64,000 nt of DNA from Marinovum sp048263515 (GTDB lineage: Bacteria; Pseudomonadota; Alphaproteobacteria; Rhodobacterales; Rhodobacteraceae): positions 135,780 through 199,779 of the forward strand of contig NZ_JBLXEC010000007.1 of NCBI RefSeq assembly GCF_048263515.1. Reading direction: 5' to 3'. The stretch's first letter is position 1. Each line of letters begins with the position of its first letter. The notes under the pieces are model-generated. The model was given only the letters and a program-made list of their open reading frames with translations. It made no database searches and was not told the origin of the DNA. The position numbers and the translations under genes are program-made. Below, one piece after another: positions 45,043 to 53,400 of the stretch.

Positions 45043-45210
45043 CGACGGAAGGTGAGCGCTGCGGCGTATCATCAAGTCATGCCTCCCGCTGCCGGACTGG
45101 ATTTCAGCCAGCGAGGTGCGACTCACCGGGAGAGAGATTCGTGGGGGTCGCACACCCCGGTGTTGCAGTCGGCACGCGAACCAGCCGTTCAAAAGGCCCC
45201 GAAACCAGAA

Positions 45211-45231
45211 AACCGGCCGCAAGGGCCGGTT
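45211..45231 (-). terminator. Terminator of single-repeat secreted protein gene 2
   Basis: On the minus strand AACCGGCC-CTTGC-GGCCGGTT followed by TTCTGGTTT, with an adjacent hairpin TCTGCCGG...CCGGCAGA (45243-45270) on the gene side. Confidence 0.82.
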
Positions 45232-45285
45232 CTGGGGGGCGGGTCTGCCGGAGGGAGGGTCCGGCAGACGATCGCTGACGTGCGC

Positions 45286-45522
45286 TCAGCGCACGTGGGT
45301 CGTCAGGGCGCGCACCAGGTCGCGGGTCTCGCCGTTGCTCTCGCCGCTGCTGATCACGTTCAGGATCACCAGGATCTCGCGGTCGGTCAGCCGCGACACG
45401 TCTGCGGCGGGAGCAAAGCTGTGGATCGTCCGCGCGTTCATATCGGTGTCGAGCGTCATGGCCGAGGTGGCGGTGGCTGCCCCTGCAAGCAGCAGCGCGG
45501 TGAGGGTGATGACATTTCTCAT
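45286..45522 (-). CDS. Small secreted single-repeat protein, paralog C
   Basis: A 78-aa protein: signal peptide MRNVITLTALLLAGAATATSA, then the repeat with the same core (NARTIHSFAPAADVSRLTDREILVILNVISSGESNGETRDLVRALT). Closest to paralog B: SGES, EIL, LN-I and VRALT are shared, and a His and Ala-Pro pair are conserved. Start at 45522 with AAAGGAC upstream; the longer open frame upstream is non-coding leader. Function unknown. Confidence 0.85.
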   Translation of the reverse strand: MRNVITLTALLLAGAATATSAMTLDTDMNARTIHSFAPAADVSRLTDREILVILNVISSGESNGETRDLVRALTTHVR

Positions 45523-45860
45523 GGGTCTGTCCTTTCGGGTGAAGCGTGCCGGTTGCGGCATCGCGGGTCTGTCGGTGGTCGCCTCCGACCTTTCGAAGAT
45601 GAACCTGCCGGGCCCGCCGCTCAAATCACTTGCCGGATCACGCCACATCACCGCGAATTGGGCTGGACCGTGAACGCGACTCTCTGCCGGCCCCTGTCGT
45701 GGGGCAAAGCCCCGCAAATCCGCCGACACAGATGTCCCGCCAGCGCGACGGTGCGTGAGGCGGGGCGCGGAAACACGCGCATTGCAGGCAGAACAATCCA
45801 TCGTGTGCAGAACTGCATAGACCGGCTTGAAACAGGATATCACGGCGCGGTGACGCGCAG
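45523..45860 (-). promoter_or_regulatory. Leader and upstream region of paralog C (structured, duplicated)
   Basis: GTCGGTGGTCGCCTCCGAC at 45571-45589 matches 17 of 19 bases of the paralog B leader hairpin. CTCAAATCAC at 45620 and a near-identical 30-base upstream segment at 45828-45860 are also shared. Otherwise no gene is visible in this 449-base gap before tRNA-Trp. Confidence 0.55.
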
Positions 45861-45971
45861 GCCACGGCGGCGCGCGCGCAGGTGATCCCCCCGTCACCGC
45901 GCGTGAGCAGAAAGGTTTGAAAATCGGGGTTGATTTCGATTGGGCGCGGTAGTATCCGGGCATCCGGCCTT

Positions 45972-46047
45972 AGGGGTATAGCTCAGCTGGTAGAGCGACG
46001 GTCTCCAAAACCGTAGGTCGCGGGTTCGAACCCTGCTGCCCCTGCCA
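45972..46047 (+). tRNA. tRNA-Trp (anticodon CCA)
   Basis: A 76-nt cloverleaf starting AGGGGTATAGCTCAG. Anticodon stem ACGGT/ACCGT closes the loop CTCCAAA (CCA). T-arm CGGGTTCGAACCCTG, acceptor AGGGGTA/TGCCCCT, discriminator G73 and encoded CCA. In many relatives this tRNA directly precedes secE. Confidence 0.97.
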
Positions 46048-46275
46048 TTCCTTCCTGTCAGCGGAATTCCGGACGTTTCAGACTGCGCCTCGGCGTCGGC
46101 TTGAACTCCGCTCCCGCGGCCACTACGCTGAATTTCTGTGCAGCGCGAAGGAATTGGCAGGTCATTGCCCTGACAATGAGCAGCCCCGCCGCGCCGGAAT
46201 TGACTCCCATCGCGTGACGGGCGTCAATTCGTCAAACAGGCTGACCGCCGGACGAAACCAAGAGGAGCCCCCAGC

Positions 46276-48021
46276 ATGGCCTCCCCCTCCGCCACGTTTT
46301 CCACCCGACTGACCAAGCTGGTGAAGGAGATCTATCCCGATCTCGACGCCGATATTGTCGCCAGCCAGATCGTCGAGGCCTTCTGGCCCGACGAGGCCCA
46401 TCGCCGCAAGCGCGGGCGCGCGCCGTCGAACAAGCTCTGGTCGGAGCATGACGCGGTGCTGATCACCTATGGCAACTCCATCGTCGACGGCCAGCACAAG
46501 CCGCTGGACCTGCTGCATGACTTCCTGCTGCGCAAGATGAAGGGCGTGGTCAACGGCGTGCATATCCTGCCGTTCTTTCCCTATACCTCCGACGATGGCT
46601 TTGCCGTCACTGACTATCGCGCGGTCAACCCCGAGCTGGGCGGCTGGGCCGACATCCGGCGGATCGCCGACGAATTTCACCTGATGTCCGACCTGGTGCT
46701 CAACCATGTCTCGTCGCAGGGACCCTGGTTCAACGCCTACCGGCAGGGGCAGGCGCCCTACGATCGCTACTTCTTCGAGGCCAGCCCCGAGGATGACCTG
46801 AACGAGGTGGTCCGCCCCCGCACAACGCCGCTGTTGCAGGAGATCGAGACACCGAACGGGGTGCGCCATGTCTGGTGCACCTTCAGCCACGACCAGGTCG
46901 ACCTCGATTTCCGCAACCCCGAGGTGCTGGTCGAGATGCTGCGGATCATCCGGCTGCATATCGACAACGGCGTGCGGATCCTGCGGCTCGATGCGGTGGC
47001 GTTCCTGTGGAAGGAGATCGGCACCTCCTGCATCCACCTGCGCCAGACCCACGCGGTGGTGCAGCTGATGCGGCTGCTCTGCGACTTCGCCACCGAGACG
47101 GTTGTGCTGCTGACCGAGACCAACGTGCCCAGGACCGAGAACCTGAGCTATTTCGGCAATCGCAACGAAGCGCATGTGGTCTACAACTTCCCGCTGCCGC
47201 CGCTGATCCTGCATGCCATGCAATCGGGCAGCGCGCGCTACCTGCATCGCTGGCAATCGGCGATGCCACCGGCGCAGCTTGGGTGCGCCTACCTCAACTT
47301 CACCGCCAGCCATGACGGCATCGGTATGCGGCCGGCTGATGGCGTGCTGCCGGGGCAGGAAAAGGCGCGGATGATCGAGACGGTCGAGGCCGCCGGCGGG
47401 CTGGTCTCGATGCGCTCGCTGCCCGGCGGCGGTCAGGAGCCTTACGAGCTGAACTGTTCCTTCTTCGAGGCCATGCGGCGCACCTTCAAGGGCGAGGACG
47501 GTCACCACATCGACCGCTTCCTCTGTTCGCAGACCATCGTCATGTCGCTCGAAGGCATCCCGGCCTTCTACATCCACTCGATGCTGGCCACCCCCAATGA
47601 TCACGAGGCGGTGGAGCGGCGCGGCATGAACCGGGCAATCAACCGCCACCGCTGGGACTACCCGACTTTGCTGGAGCGGCTCGATGACCCCGAGAGCAAC
47701 CAGTCGGTGGTGCTGCGCCGGATGTCCGAGCGGCTCAAGTTGCGCGCCAGACAATCGGCCTTTCACCCCAATGCGACGCAGTTCACCCTGGCGCTCGACG
47801 AACGCATCTTCGGCATCTGGCGTCAGAGCCTCGACCGGGCGCAATCGATCTTTGCCCTGCACAATGTCAGCGACGAGGAGGTGCGGATCGCGCCCTCCTC
47901 GGTCAACCTGATCGAGGGCGAGACCTGGCTCGATCTGCTGACCGGCGAGGAGATCTCGGCCACGGCGGACGAGATCGCCTTTGCGCCCTACCAATGCCGC
48001 TGGATCACCAATCGCTGGTGA
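46276..48021 (+). CDS. GH13_18 sugar phosphorylase, probable glucosylglycerate phosphorylase
   Basis: A 581-aa alpha-amylase-family protein of the sucrose-phosphorylase branch. Seen: AVLITYGNSIVDGQHKPL, GVHILPFFPYTSDDGFAVTDYRAV, RILRLDAVAFLWKEIGTSCIH with the nucleophile Asp, VLLTETNVPRTENLSYFG with acid/base Glu, and NFTASHDGIGMRPADG (transition-state Asp). By sequence alone sucrose or sucrose-6-phosphate phosphorylase would also be possible. The convergent genes for glucosylglycerate synthesis make glucosylglycerate phosphorylase the best call; it would release glucose-1-phosphate and glycerate when the solute is no longer needed. Confidence 0.8.
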   Translation: MASPSATFSTRLTKLVKEIYPDLDADIVASQIVEAFWPDEAHRRKRGRAPSNKLWSEHDAVLITYGNSIVDGQHKPLDLLHDFLLRKMKGVVNGVHILPFFPYTSDDGFAVTDYRAVNPELGGWADIRRIADEFHLMSDLVLNHVSSQGPWFNAYRQGQAPYDRYFFEASPEDDLNEVVRPRTTPLLQEIETPNGVRHVWCTFSHDQVDLDFRNPEVLVEMLRIIRLHIDNGVRILRLDAVAFLWKEIGTSCIHLRQTHAVVQLMRLLCDFATETVVLLTETNVPRTENLSYFGNRNEAHVVYNFPLPPLILHAMQSGSARYLHRWQSAMPPAQLGCAYLNFTASHDGIGMRPADGVLPGQEKARMIETVEAAGGLVSMRSLPGGGQEPYELNCSFFEAMRRTFKGEDGHHIDRFLCSQTIVMSLEGIPAFYIHSMLATPNDHEAVERRGMNRAINRHRWDYPTLLERLDDPESNQSVVLRRMSERLKLRARQSAFHPNATQFTLALDERIFGIWRQSLDRAQSIFALHNVSDEEVRIAPSSVNLIEGETWLDLLTGEEISATADEIAFAPYQCRWITNRW

Positions 48022-48035
48022 TCCGCGCGGGCGTG

Positions 48036-49262
48036 TCAGCTGGCGTCGAACTCGGCCTCATCCTCTGACACCGCATTGCGCAGGTCGGCCAGGAAGGTCG
48101 GGTCGGCGGCATGGACGCGGTGCCAGGTGGGGATGAAGGGCGTCTCGTGCGGGTTGTCGAGAAAGACCTGCCCGGCCGAGATGATGTTTTCGGCGAAGAG
48201 CTCGATGCTCTTTTCCTCGCGGTGCCGGTCAAAGCTCAGCCCGTTCATCGCCGCGTCATTGGCATAGCTGTCCAGCAGGTCGAGCGCGGTGCGGTAATAG
48301 GTGGCCTTGAGCGTGCGGAACACGTTGGGCGTGAAGACCGTGCCATCGGCCGCCAGCTTGCGGAAGATCGCCTTGCAGATGTCGGTCGACATCCGCGACA
48401 GACCCTTGCTGGCATCCTCGGGCGAGAGGTCCTGGTGCTTGTGGTCATAGGCGTCCGAGATCTCGACCTGGCAGACCGATTTCGGCGACAGGTTGCGCCA
48501 GGCCTCCGACAGCGTGCCGATCTCCAGCCCCCAGTCTGACGGAATGCGCAGGTCCGGCAGGATCGGCGTGCGCATGGCGAACTCGCCCGACAACGGATAG
48601 CGGAAGCTCCGCAGGTAATCGATGTAGTCGCGGTCGCCGATCACCTTTTTCAATGCAATCAGGATCGGCGAGACCAGGAGCCGCGTGACCCGGCCATTGA
48701 GCTTGTCGCCACCGATCCGGGGGTAGAAGCCCTTGGACATCTGGTAGGGGAAGGACGGGTTGGCCACCGGATAGACCAGCCGCGCCAGCATCTCGCGTTC
48801 ATAGGTCAGGATATCGCAATCGTGCAGCGCCAGCACCGCGCTGTCGGCGCAGGCGATGAGATAGCCGATCGAGGACCAGACGTTCTTGCCCTTGCCCTGT
48901 TCCTGCGGCGCCAGCCCGTGGGTCTCGAGCCTGGCGTTCAGCGCCTGCATTCGCGGGCTGTCGTTCCAGATCACCGTATGGGTCTGCGGCAGTCGGTCAA
49001 AGAAGGCGCGGGCGTGGCGGTATTCCGCCTCGTCGGCGCGGTCGAGGCCGACGATGATCCGGTGCAGGTAGGGCACTTTGGCCAGCTCTTCGAGGATGTT
49101 CGGCAGCGCCTCGCCTTCGAGCTCGGAATAGAGTGACGGCAGGATCAGCGAGATGCGCCGGGTCTGGGCATAGGTCGTCAGCTCGTACTCGAGATCGTCG
49201 AGCGCGCGGCTGCGCAGGTTGTGCAGGGTGGTGATATTGCCGTTCTGGTGGAAATCAGCCAT
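48036..49262 (-). CDS. gpgS: Glucosyl-3-phosphoglycerate synthase-like glycosyltransferase (GT81 type)
   Basis: A 408-aa GT-A enzyme. Seen: ISLILPSLYSELEGEALPNILEELAKVPYLHRIIVGLDRADE, GKGKNVWSSIGYLIACADSAVLALHDCDILTYEREMLARL (DxD metal motif DCD), PRIGGDKLNGRVTRLLVSPIL, and DWGLEIGTLSEAWRNLSPKSVCQVEISDAYDHKHQ with metal-binding His. It would join NDP-glucose to 3-phosphoglycerate. The ribosome site lies inside the upstream phosphatase gene, eight bases of which it overlaps. Mannosyl variants cannot be ruled out. Confidence 0.82.
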   Translation of the reverse strand: MADFHQNGNITTLHNLRSRALDDLEYELTTYAQTRRISLILPSLYSELEGEALPNILEELAKVPYLHRIIVGLDRADEAEYRHARAFFDRLPQTHTVIWNDSPRMQALNARLETHGLAPQEQGKGKNVWSSIGYLIACADSAVLALHDCDILTYEREMLARLVYPVANPSFPYQMSKGFYPRIGGDKLNGRVTRLLVSPILIALKKVIGDRDYIDYLRSFRYPLSGEFAMRTPILPDLRIPSDWGLEIGTLSEAWRNLSPKSVCQVEISDAYDHKHQDLSPEDASKGLSRMSTDICKAIFRKLAADGTVFTPNVFRTLKATYYRTALDLLDSYANDAAMNGLSFDRHREEKSIELFAENIISAGQVFLDNPHETPFIPTWHRVHAADPTFLADLRNAVSEDEAEFDAS

Positions 49263-50058
49263 CGGAAGGCGCCTCGTTGTTAAGGTTCAGCTCTTGCAGC
49301 AGGGCCAGGACGGCGGTGTTCCATCCCTCCGGCCCGGCCGCGCCGGCGCGCAGCACCCGGCCCGCGGCTTCGCCGGGCAGGCGGGGCAGGGGGCTGCTGT
49401 GCGGATTGGGGATGATGATGCCGCGGTCGGCTTTTTCCAGCATTTCGATGTCATTGGGCGCATCGCCAAGCGCCAGGGTGACCTGCGGCCGGTAGCGGGC
49501 GATCAGCGCTTCCATCTGGTCGGCCTTGGTGCGGCCGTGGGAAAAGGTCAGGAACCGCCCGCCGCGCCGCCCGTGCAGCCCGGCGTCGCGGGCGCTGGCG
49601 AGGAATTTCTCCAACCCCGCCGAAGTGCCGGTCCAGCGCCCGGGCTCGCTGAATTCCCGACGCCGCGCCAGCGCCGCCTGGGCCAGCGGCAGACCGGTGA
49701 TCCTGGCGACCTCGGCATCGCTCATGTCGCCGAAACCGTCGAAGGCGCAGAACCCCTGCGGCAGCTTTCGGAGGGTCTCGCGGATGGCACGATAGGCGCT
49801 GTCGTCGAACCCCGCCTCGGCCCCGGCCTCGAGCAGGCCGGAGCCGTTTTCGACAATGGCAGGCCAGTCGGCAAGGCCCAGCTCGGCACGCAGGGGGGCC
49901 ACCTCGGCGGCGGTCTTGCTGGTGGCCAGAACCACGCCGGCGCCAAGGTCTCTCAGGGCGGCCAGCGCGGGCAGGGCGGGGGCGAAGGAATAGCTCTCGT
50001 GATCCAGCAGGGTACCGTCCAGATCGGAGAAGACGAGGAGTGGCATGTCGCGAGTCAT
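49255..50058 (-). CDS. HAD-IIB phosphatase, mannosyl/glucosyl-3-phosphoglycerate phosphatase type
   Basis: A 267-aa HAD hydrolase. Seen: LLVFSDLDGTLLDHESYSF (nucleophile DxD), GVVLATSKTAAEVAPLRAEL (motif II Thr-Ser), GRTKADQMEALIARYRP (Lys) and TLALGDAPNDIEMLEKADRGIII (motif IV). The cap and PNPHS end match MpgP. It dephosphorylates the GpgS product to glucosylglycerate. Start at ATG 50058; TTG 50064 is an alternative. Operon phosphatase-gpgS, convergent with the phosphorylase. Confidence 0.85.
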   Translation of the reverse strand: MTRDMPLLVFSDLDGTLLDHESYSFAPALPALAALRDLGAGVVLATSKTAAEVAPLRAELGLADWPAIVENGSGLLEAGAEAGFDDSAYRAIRETLRKLPQGFCAFDGFGDMSDAEVARITGLPLAQAALARRREFSEPGRWTGTSAGLEKFLASARDAGLHGRRGGRFLTFSHGRTKADQMEALIARYRPQVTLALGDAPNDIEMLEKADRGIIIPNPHSSPLPRLPGEAAGRVLRAGAAGPEGWNTAVLALLQELNLNNEAPSDG

Positions 50059-50235
50059 GCCCAAAGACTAGGCAGGCTGCCGGGCGGGGGCCACAGGTGG
50101 CAGGGTCAACTGACGCGCAAATAACACCCTTCGCCCAAAAAACGGGCAGTGGCTTGGGCGATGCCGCCGCGGCGGACCTTGAATTCTGCTGCCGTCCCGC
50201 GTAAATCGCCCTCTGACCCTTGCAAGGACAGACCA

Positions 50236-50433
50236 ATGGCAATGACCAACCCCCTTCAGTTCATCCAGCAGGTGCGCGCCGAGATCGCCAAGGTCGTCTG
50301 GCCCACCCGCCGCGAAGTGCTGCTGACCACGGTGATGGTGTTCATCATGGCAACCCTCACGGCGATCTTCTTTGCCATCGTCGATCTGCTGATCCGCGGC
50401 GGTCTTCAGGCCGTGCTGAACATGTTCGGCTGA
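50236..50433 (+). CDS. secE: Preprotein translocase subunit SecE
   Basis: A 65-aa protein with the single C-terminal membrane segment: LQFIQQVRAEIAKVVWPTRREVLLTTVMVFIMATLTAIFFAIVDLLI. The VWPTRRE motif is diagnostic. AAGGACAG upstream. Part of the SecYEG channel. Confidence 0.96.
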   Translation: MAMTNPLQFIQQVRAEIAKVVWPTRREVLLTTVMVFIMATLTAIFFAIVDLLIRGGLQAVLNMFG

Positions 50434-50549
50434 AGACCCACGGCCGGGGCCCGCGTCCGCGCCGTCTGGCGGGGGCTGGCAGGTCCGGGCCGGCGCAGAC
50501 ACGCCGCTTCGGCGGCACCCCCAGTCCATCAGATCGAGGAGGGGCCCGC

Positions 50550-51227
50550 ATGGCCGATCTGAAAAGTTCCGCGACGCGCAATCTGGCGCATTACCGCGAG
50601 ATCCATCGCACCGATCCGCGGTATGGCCGCTCGTCGCAGAAGCTGGTCGGCCTGATCGCCGATGCGGTGCGCGCGGGACAGGCCACGACGCCGGGCTGGG
50701 CCCCGAAGACGCTGCTCGATTTCGGCTGCGGCAAGTCGCAGGCGGCCGAGCGCGTGGCGCGCAAGCTGGGGCTGACGCATTACCTCTATGACCCGGCGAT
50801 CCCCGGGCTCGAAGAGCTGCCGGTGGCGCAGGCCGACATCGTGATGAACACCGACGTGCTCGAACATCTCGACGAGACCGAAGTCGATCTGCTGATCGGC
50901 GACGTGCGCGGGCTGACCGATCACGCCTACTTCAACATTGCCACGTCGCCGGCCTCCAAGGTGCTCGACAGCGGCGAGAACGCCCATGCCACGGTGCAGC
51001 CGCCGGAATGGTGGCAGGCAAGGATCGCGGCGCATTTCCCCACGGTGGTTCGGCTGCCGGCGGCCACCAACCGGGTGAGCTTTGCCACCTGGCCGATCTC
51101 GGACACGCACATGCGCCGGGTGGTGGCCGGAGACCTCTGGCGCCGCAAGGAGCGGGTCAAGGCGATCCTCTGTCGTCTGGGTCTGGGCCAAGACCCCTTG
51201 AAATCGGGGCCTTTGGCCGGTAGATAG
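50550..51227 (+). CDS. Class I SAM-dependent methyltransferase-like protein
   Basis: A 225-aa protein placed between secE and nusG. Seen: SATRNLAHYREIHRTDPRYGRSSQKLVGLIADAV, KTLLDFGCGKSQAAERVARKLG (SAM motif I), ADIVMNTDVLEHLDETEVDLLIGDVRGL, and PEWWQARIAAHFPTVVRLPA. GAGGAGGGG before ATG. secE and nusG are normally adjacent, so this gene is an insertion; its own promoter or co-transcription cannot be told. Target unknown. Confidence 0.78.
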   Translation: MADLKSSATRNLAHYREIHRTDPRYGRSSQKLVGLIADAVRAGQATTPGWAPKTLLDFGCGKSQAAERVARKLGLTHYLYDPAIPGLEELPVAQADIVMNTDVLEHLDETEVDLLIGDVRGLTDHAYFNIATSPASKVLDSGENAHATVQPPEWWQARIAAHFPTVVRLPAATNRVSFATWPISDTHMRRVVAGDLWRRKERVKAILCRLGLGQDPLKSGPLAGR

Positions 51228-51380
51228 CCGATCATCCCAAATATCTGGCGCGTGGCGATTCGGTTCACGCGCCGATTTTTATTTCGGGGACTAATGCCGG
51301 ACAGGTCGAGGCCAGGTCCAAGGCATTGAACAAAAACGCTTTCGGTCGGGCAGGCCGGGTCAACGCAAGGTGAGCGCCAG

Positions 51381-51914
51381 ATGGCAAAACGGTGGTATTC
51401 GGTCAGCGTCCTCTCGAACTTCGAGAAGAAGATTGCCGAACAGATCAAGACAGCGGTGGAAGAACAGGGCCTCGAGGATCAGATCGAAGAGGTTCTGGTG
51501 CCCACCGAAGAGGTGATCGAGGTCCGCCGTGGCAAGAAGGTCTCGACCGAGCGCCGCTTCATGCCGGGCTACGTGCTGGTGCGGATGGAGATGTCGGACC
51601 AGGGCTATCACCTGATCAACTCGATCAACCGCGTCACCGGCTTTCTCGGGCCGCAGGGCCGTCCGATGCCGATGCGCGATGCCGAGGTCGAGGCGATCCT
51701 CGGCCGCGTCGCCGAGGGCGAGGAAACCCCGCGCACGCTGATCCACTTCGAAGTGGGCGAGAAGGTCAAGGTCTCCGACGGGCCGTTCGAGGATTTCGAC
51801 GGCATGATCGAAGAGGTCGACGAAGACAACCAGCGGCTCAAGGTCTCGGTGTCGATATTCGGACGCGAAACGCCGGTGGAACTGGAATTCACTCAGGTCG
51901 CCAAGCAGGGCTGA
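51381..51914 (+). CDS. nusG: Transcription termination/antitermination protein NusG
   Basis: A 177-aa protein: MAKRWYSVSVLSNFEKKIAEQIKTAVEEQGLEDQIEEVLVP (NGN domain), RFMPGYVLVRMEMSDQGYHLINSI, RVTGFLGPQG and the KOW domain FEVGEKVKVSDGPFEDFDGMIEEVDEDNQRLKVSVSIFGRETPVELEFTQV. All typical. Confidence 0.97.
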   Translation: MAKRWYSVSVLSNFEKKIAEQIKTAVEEQGLEDQIEEVLVPTEEVIEVRRGKKVSTERRFMPGYVLVRMEMSDQGYHLINSINRVTGFLGPQGRPMPMRDAEVEAILGRVAEGEETPRTLIHFEVGEKVKVSDGPFEDFDGMIEEVDEDNQRLKVSVSIFGRETPVELEFTQVAKQG

Positions 51915-51920
51915 GGGAGC

Positions 51921-51946
51921 GGTGGCTTGAAAACCCACCCTACGGG
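51921..51946. repeat. Dispersed hairpin repeat, copy 2
   Basis: GGTGGCTTGAAAACCCACC followed by CTACGGG. One mismatch in the stem relative to copy 3. Lies 7 bases after nusG. Confidence 0.75.
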
Positions 51947-51970
51947 ACACGGCAACGGTCCCGACAGACA

Positions 51971-51996
51971 GGTGGGTTGAAAACCCACCCTACGGG
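51971..51996. repeat. Dispersed hairpin repeat, copy 3
   Basis: GGTGGGTTGAAAACCCACC followed by CTACGGG, 50 bases after copy 2. The remaining part of the nusG-rplK gap (to 52150) shows no gene. Confidence 0.78.
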
Positions 51997-52150
51997 CAAC
52001 GTGCCCGGACGACGCGGACCGCAAGGTCCGTTCATTCGTGGGGGGCAGAAGGCACGCGTGCCGGAGCCACACCACGCTAGCCAGGAGGCCGGAACGCGTT
52101 CCGGTCTTGCAGGGTGGATGCACATCCACCGATGACAAAGGAGAAGGCCC

Positions 52151-52576
52151 ATGGCCAAGAAGCTCGTCGGCAGCATGAAGCTGCAGGTGCCCGCAGGGCA
52201 AGCCAACCCGTCGCCGCCCGTCGGCCCCGCGCTGGGTCAGCGCGGCATCAACATCATGGAATTTTGCAAGGCATTCAATGCCAAGACGCAGGACATGGAG
52301 CCCGGCGCGCCGTGCCCGACCGTGATCACCTACTATCAGGACAAGTCCTTCACCATGGACATCAAGACGCCGCCCGCGTCTTACTACCTGAAGAAGGCCG
52401 CCAAGCTGAAATCCGGCGCCAAGACCCCCTCGCGCGAAACCGTGGGTACGGTCACCGTCAAGCAGGTGCGTGAAATCGCCGAAGCAAAGATGAAGGATCT
52501 GAACGCCAACGATATCGAAGCGGCGATGAAGATCATTGTTGGCTCTGCCAACTCCATGGGCATCGAGGTGAAGTAA
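52151..52576 (+). CDS. rplK: 50S ribosomal protein L11
   Basis: A 141-aa protein: GSMKLQVPAGQANPSPPVGPALGQRGINIMEFCKAFNAKTQ, then TVITYYQDKSFTMDIKTPPASYYLKKAA and NANDIEAAMKIIVGSANSMGIEV. GGAGAAGGCCC upstream. Standard. Confidence 0.98.
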   Translation: MAKKLVGSMKLQVPAGQANPSPPVGPALGQRGINIMEFCKAFNAKTQDMEPGAPCPTVITYYQDKSFTMDIKTPPASYYLKKAAKLKSGAKTPSRETVGTVTVKQVREIAEAKMKDLNANDIEAAMKIIVGSANSMGIEVK

Positions 52577-52577
52577 G

Positions 52578-53276
52578 ATGGCGAAACTTGGAAAACGCAC
52601 CCGCGCCGCCCGCGAAGCCTTTGCCGGCAAAGAGAACGTCACCGTCGAGGAAGCCGTTGAACTGATCAAGTCCAGCGCCAACGCGAAATTCGACGAAACC
52701 GTCGAGATCGCCGTGAACCTCGGCGTCGACCCGCGCCACGCCGACCAGATGGTCCGCGGCGTTGTCGGCCTGCCCAACGGCACCGGCAAGACCGTGCGCG
52801 TCGCCGTCTTTGCCCGTGGCGCCAAGGCTGAAGAAGCCGAAGCCGCCGGCGCCGACATTGTCGGTGCAGAGGACCTGATGGAAACCGTGCAATCCGGCAA
52901 GATCGAGTTCGATCGCTGCATTGCAACACCGGACATGATGCCGATCGTCGGCCGTCTGGGCAAGGTTCTGGGCCCGCGCAACCTGATGCCGAACCCCAAG
53001 GTCGGCACCGTGACCATGGATGTGGCCGAAGCGGTCAAATCCGCCAAGGGCGGCCAGGTCCAGTTCAAGGTCGAGAAGGCCGGCGTCGTGCACGCTGGTG
53101 TGGGCAAAGCCTCCTTCGACGCCGACAAATTGGTCGAGAACGTGCGCGCCTTCGTCGGTGCCCTGTCCAAGGCAAAGCCCTCGGGCTCCAAAGGCACCTA
53201 CATGAAGAAGATCTCGCTCAGCTCGACAATGGGCCCGGGCGTGTCGGTGTCGGTCGACTCGGCCAACGCCGAATAA
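52578..53276 (+). CDS. rplA: 50S ribosomal protein L1
   Basis: A 232-aa protein: VTVEEAVELIKSSANAKFDETVEIAVNLGVDPRHADQMVRG, GRLGKVLGPRNLMPNPKVGTVT and GKASFDADKLVENVRAFV. One base after the rplK stop. Autoregulation by L1 binding to this mRNA is known in other bacteria. Confidence 0.98.
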   Translation: MAKLGKRTRAAREAFAGKENVTVEEAVELIKSSANAKFDETVEIAVNLGVDPRHADQMVRGVVGLPNGTGKTVRVAVFARGAKAEEAEAAGADIVGAEDLMETVQSGKIEFDRCIATPDMMPIVGRLGKVLGPRNLMPNPKVGTVTMDVAEAVKSAKGGQVQFKVEKAGVVHAGVGKASFDADKLVENVRAFVGALSKAKPSGSKGTYMKKISLSSTMGPGVSVSVDSANAE

Positions 53277-53295
53277 GCCGGATCGAAATTTAAGG

Positions 53296-53325
53296 AAAAA
53301 CGCGTCCCTCGGGGCGCGTTTTTTC
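53296..53325 (+). terminator. Rho-independent terminator after rplA
   Basis: AACGCG-TCCCTCGGGG-CGCGTTTTTT; a 6-bp stem with A-tract and T-run. This separates rplK-rplA from the sensor kinase genes inserted before rplJ. Confidence 0.9.
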
Positions 53326-53400
53326 GTTTCGGGCAAGGGTTCCTTAGTCAATTGCGCGCATCTTTCCAGCGATTGATCGCGGCGAAAGAGAGGTGCCCCC

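Noticed and set aside
46162..47994. 610-aa open frame on the minus strand
   Set aside because: Antisense of the GH13_18 gene, whose catalytic motifs are clear on the plus strand.
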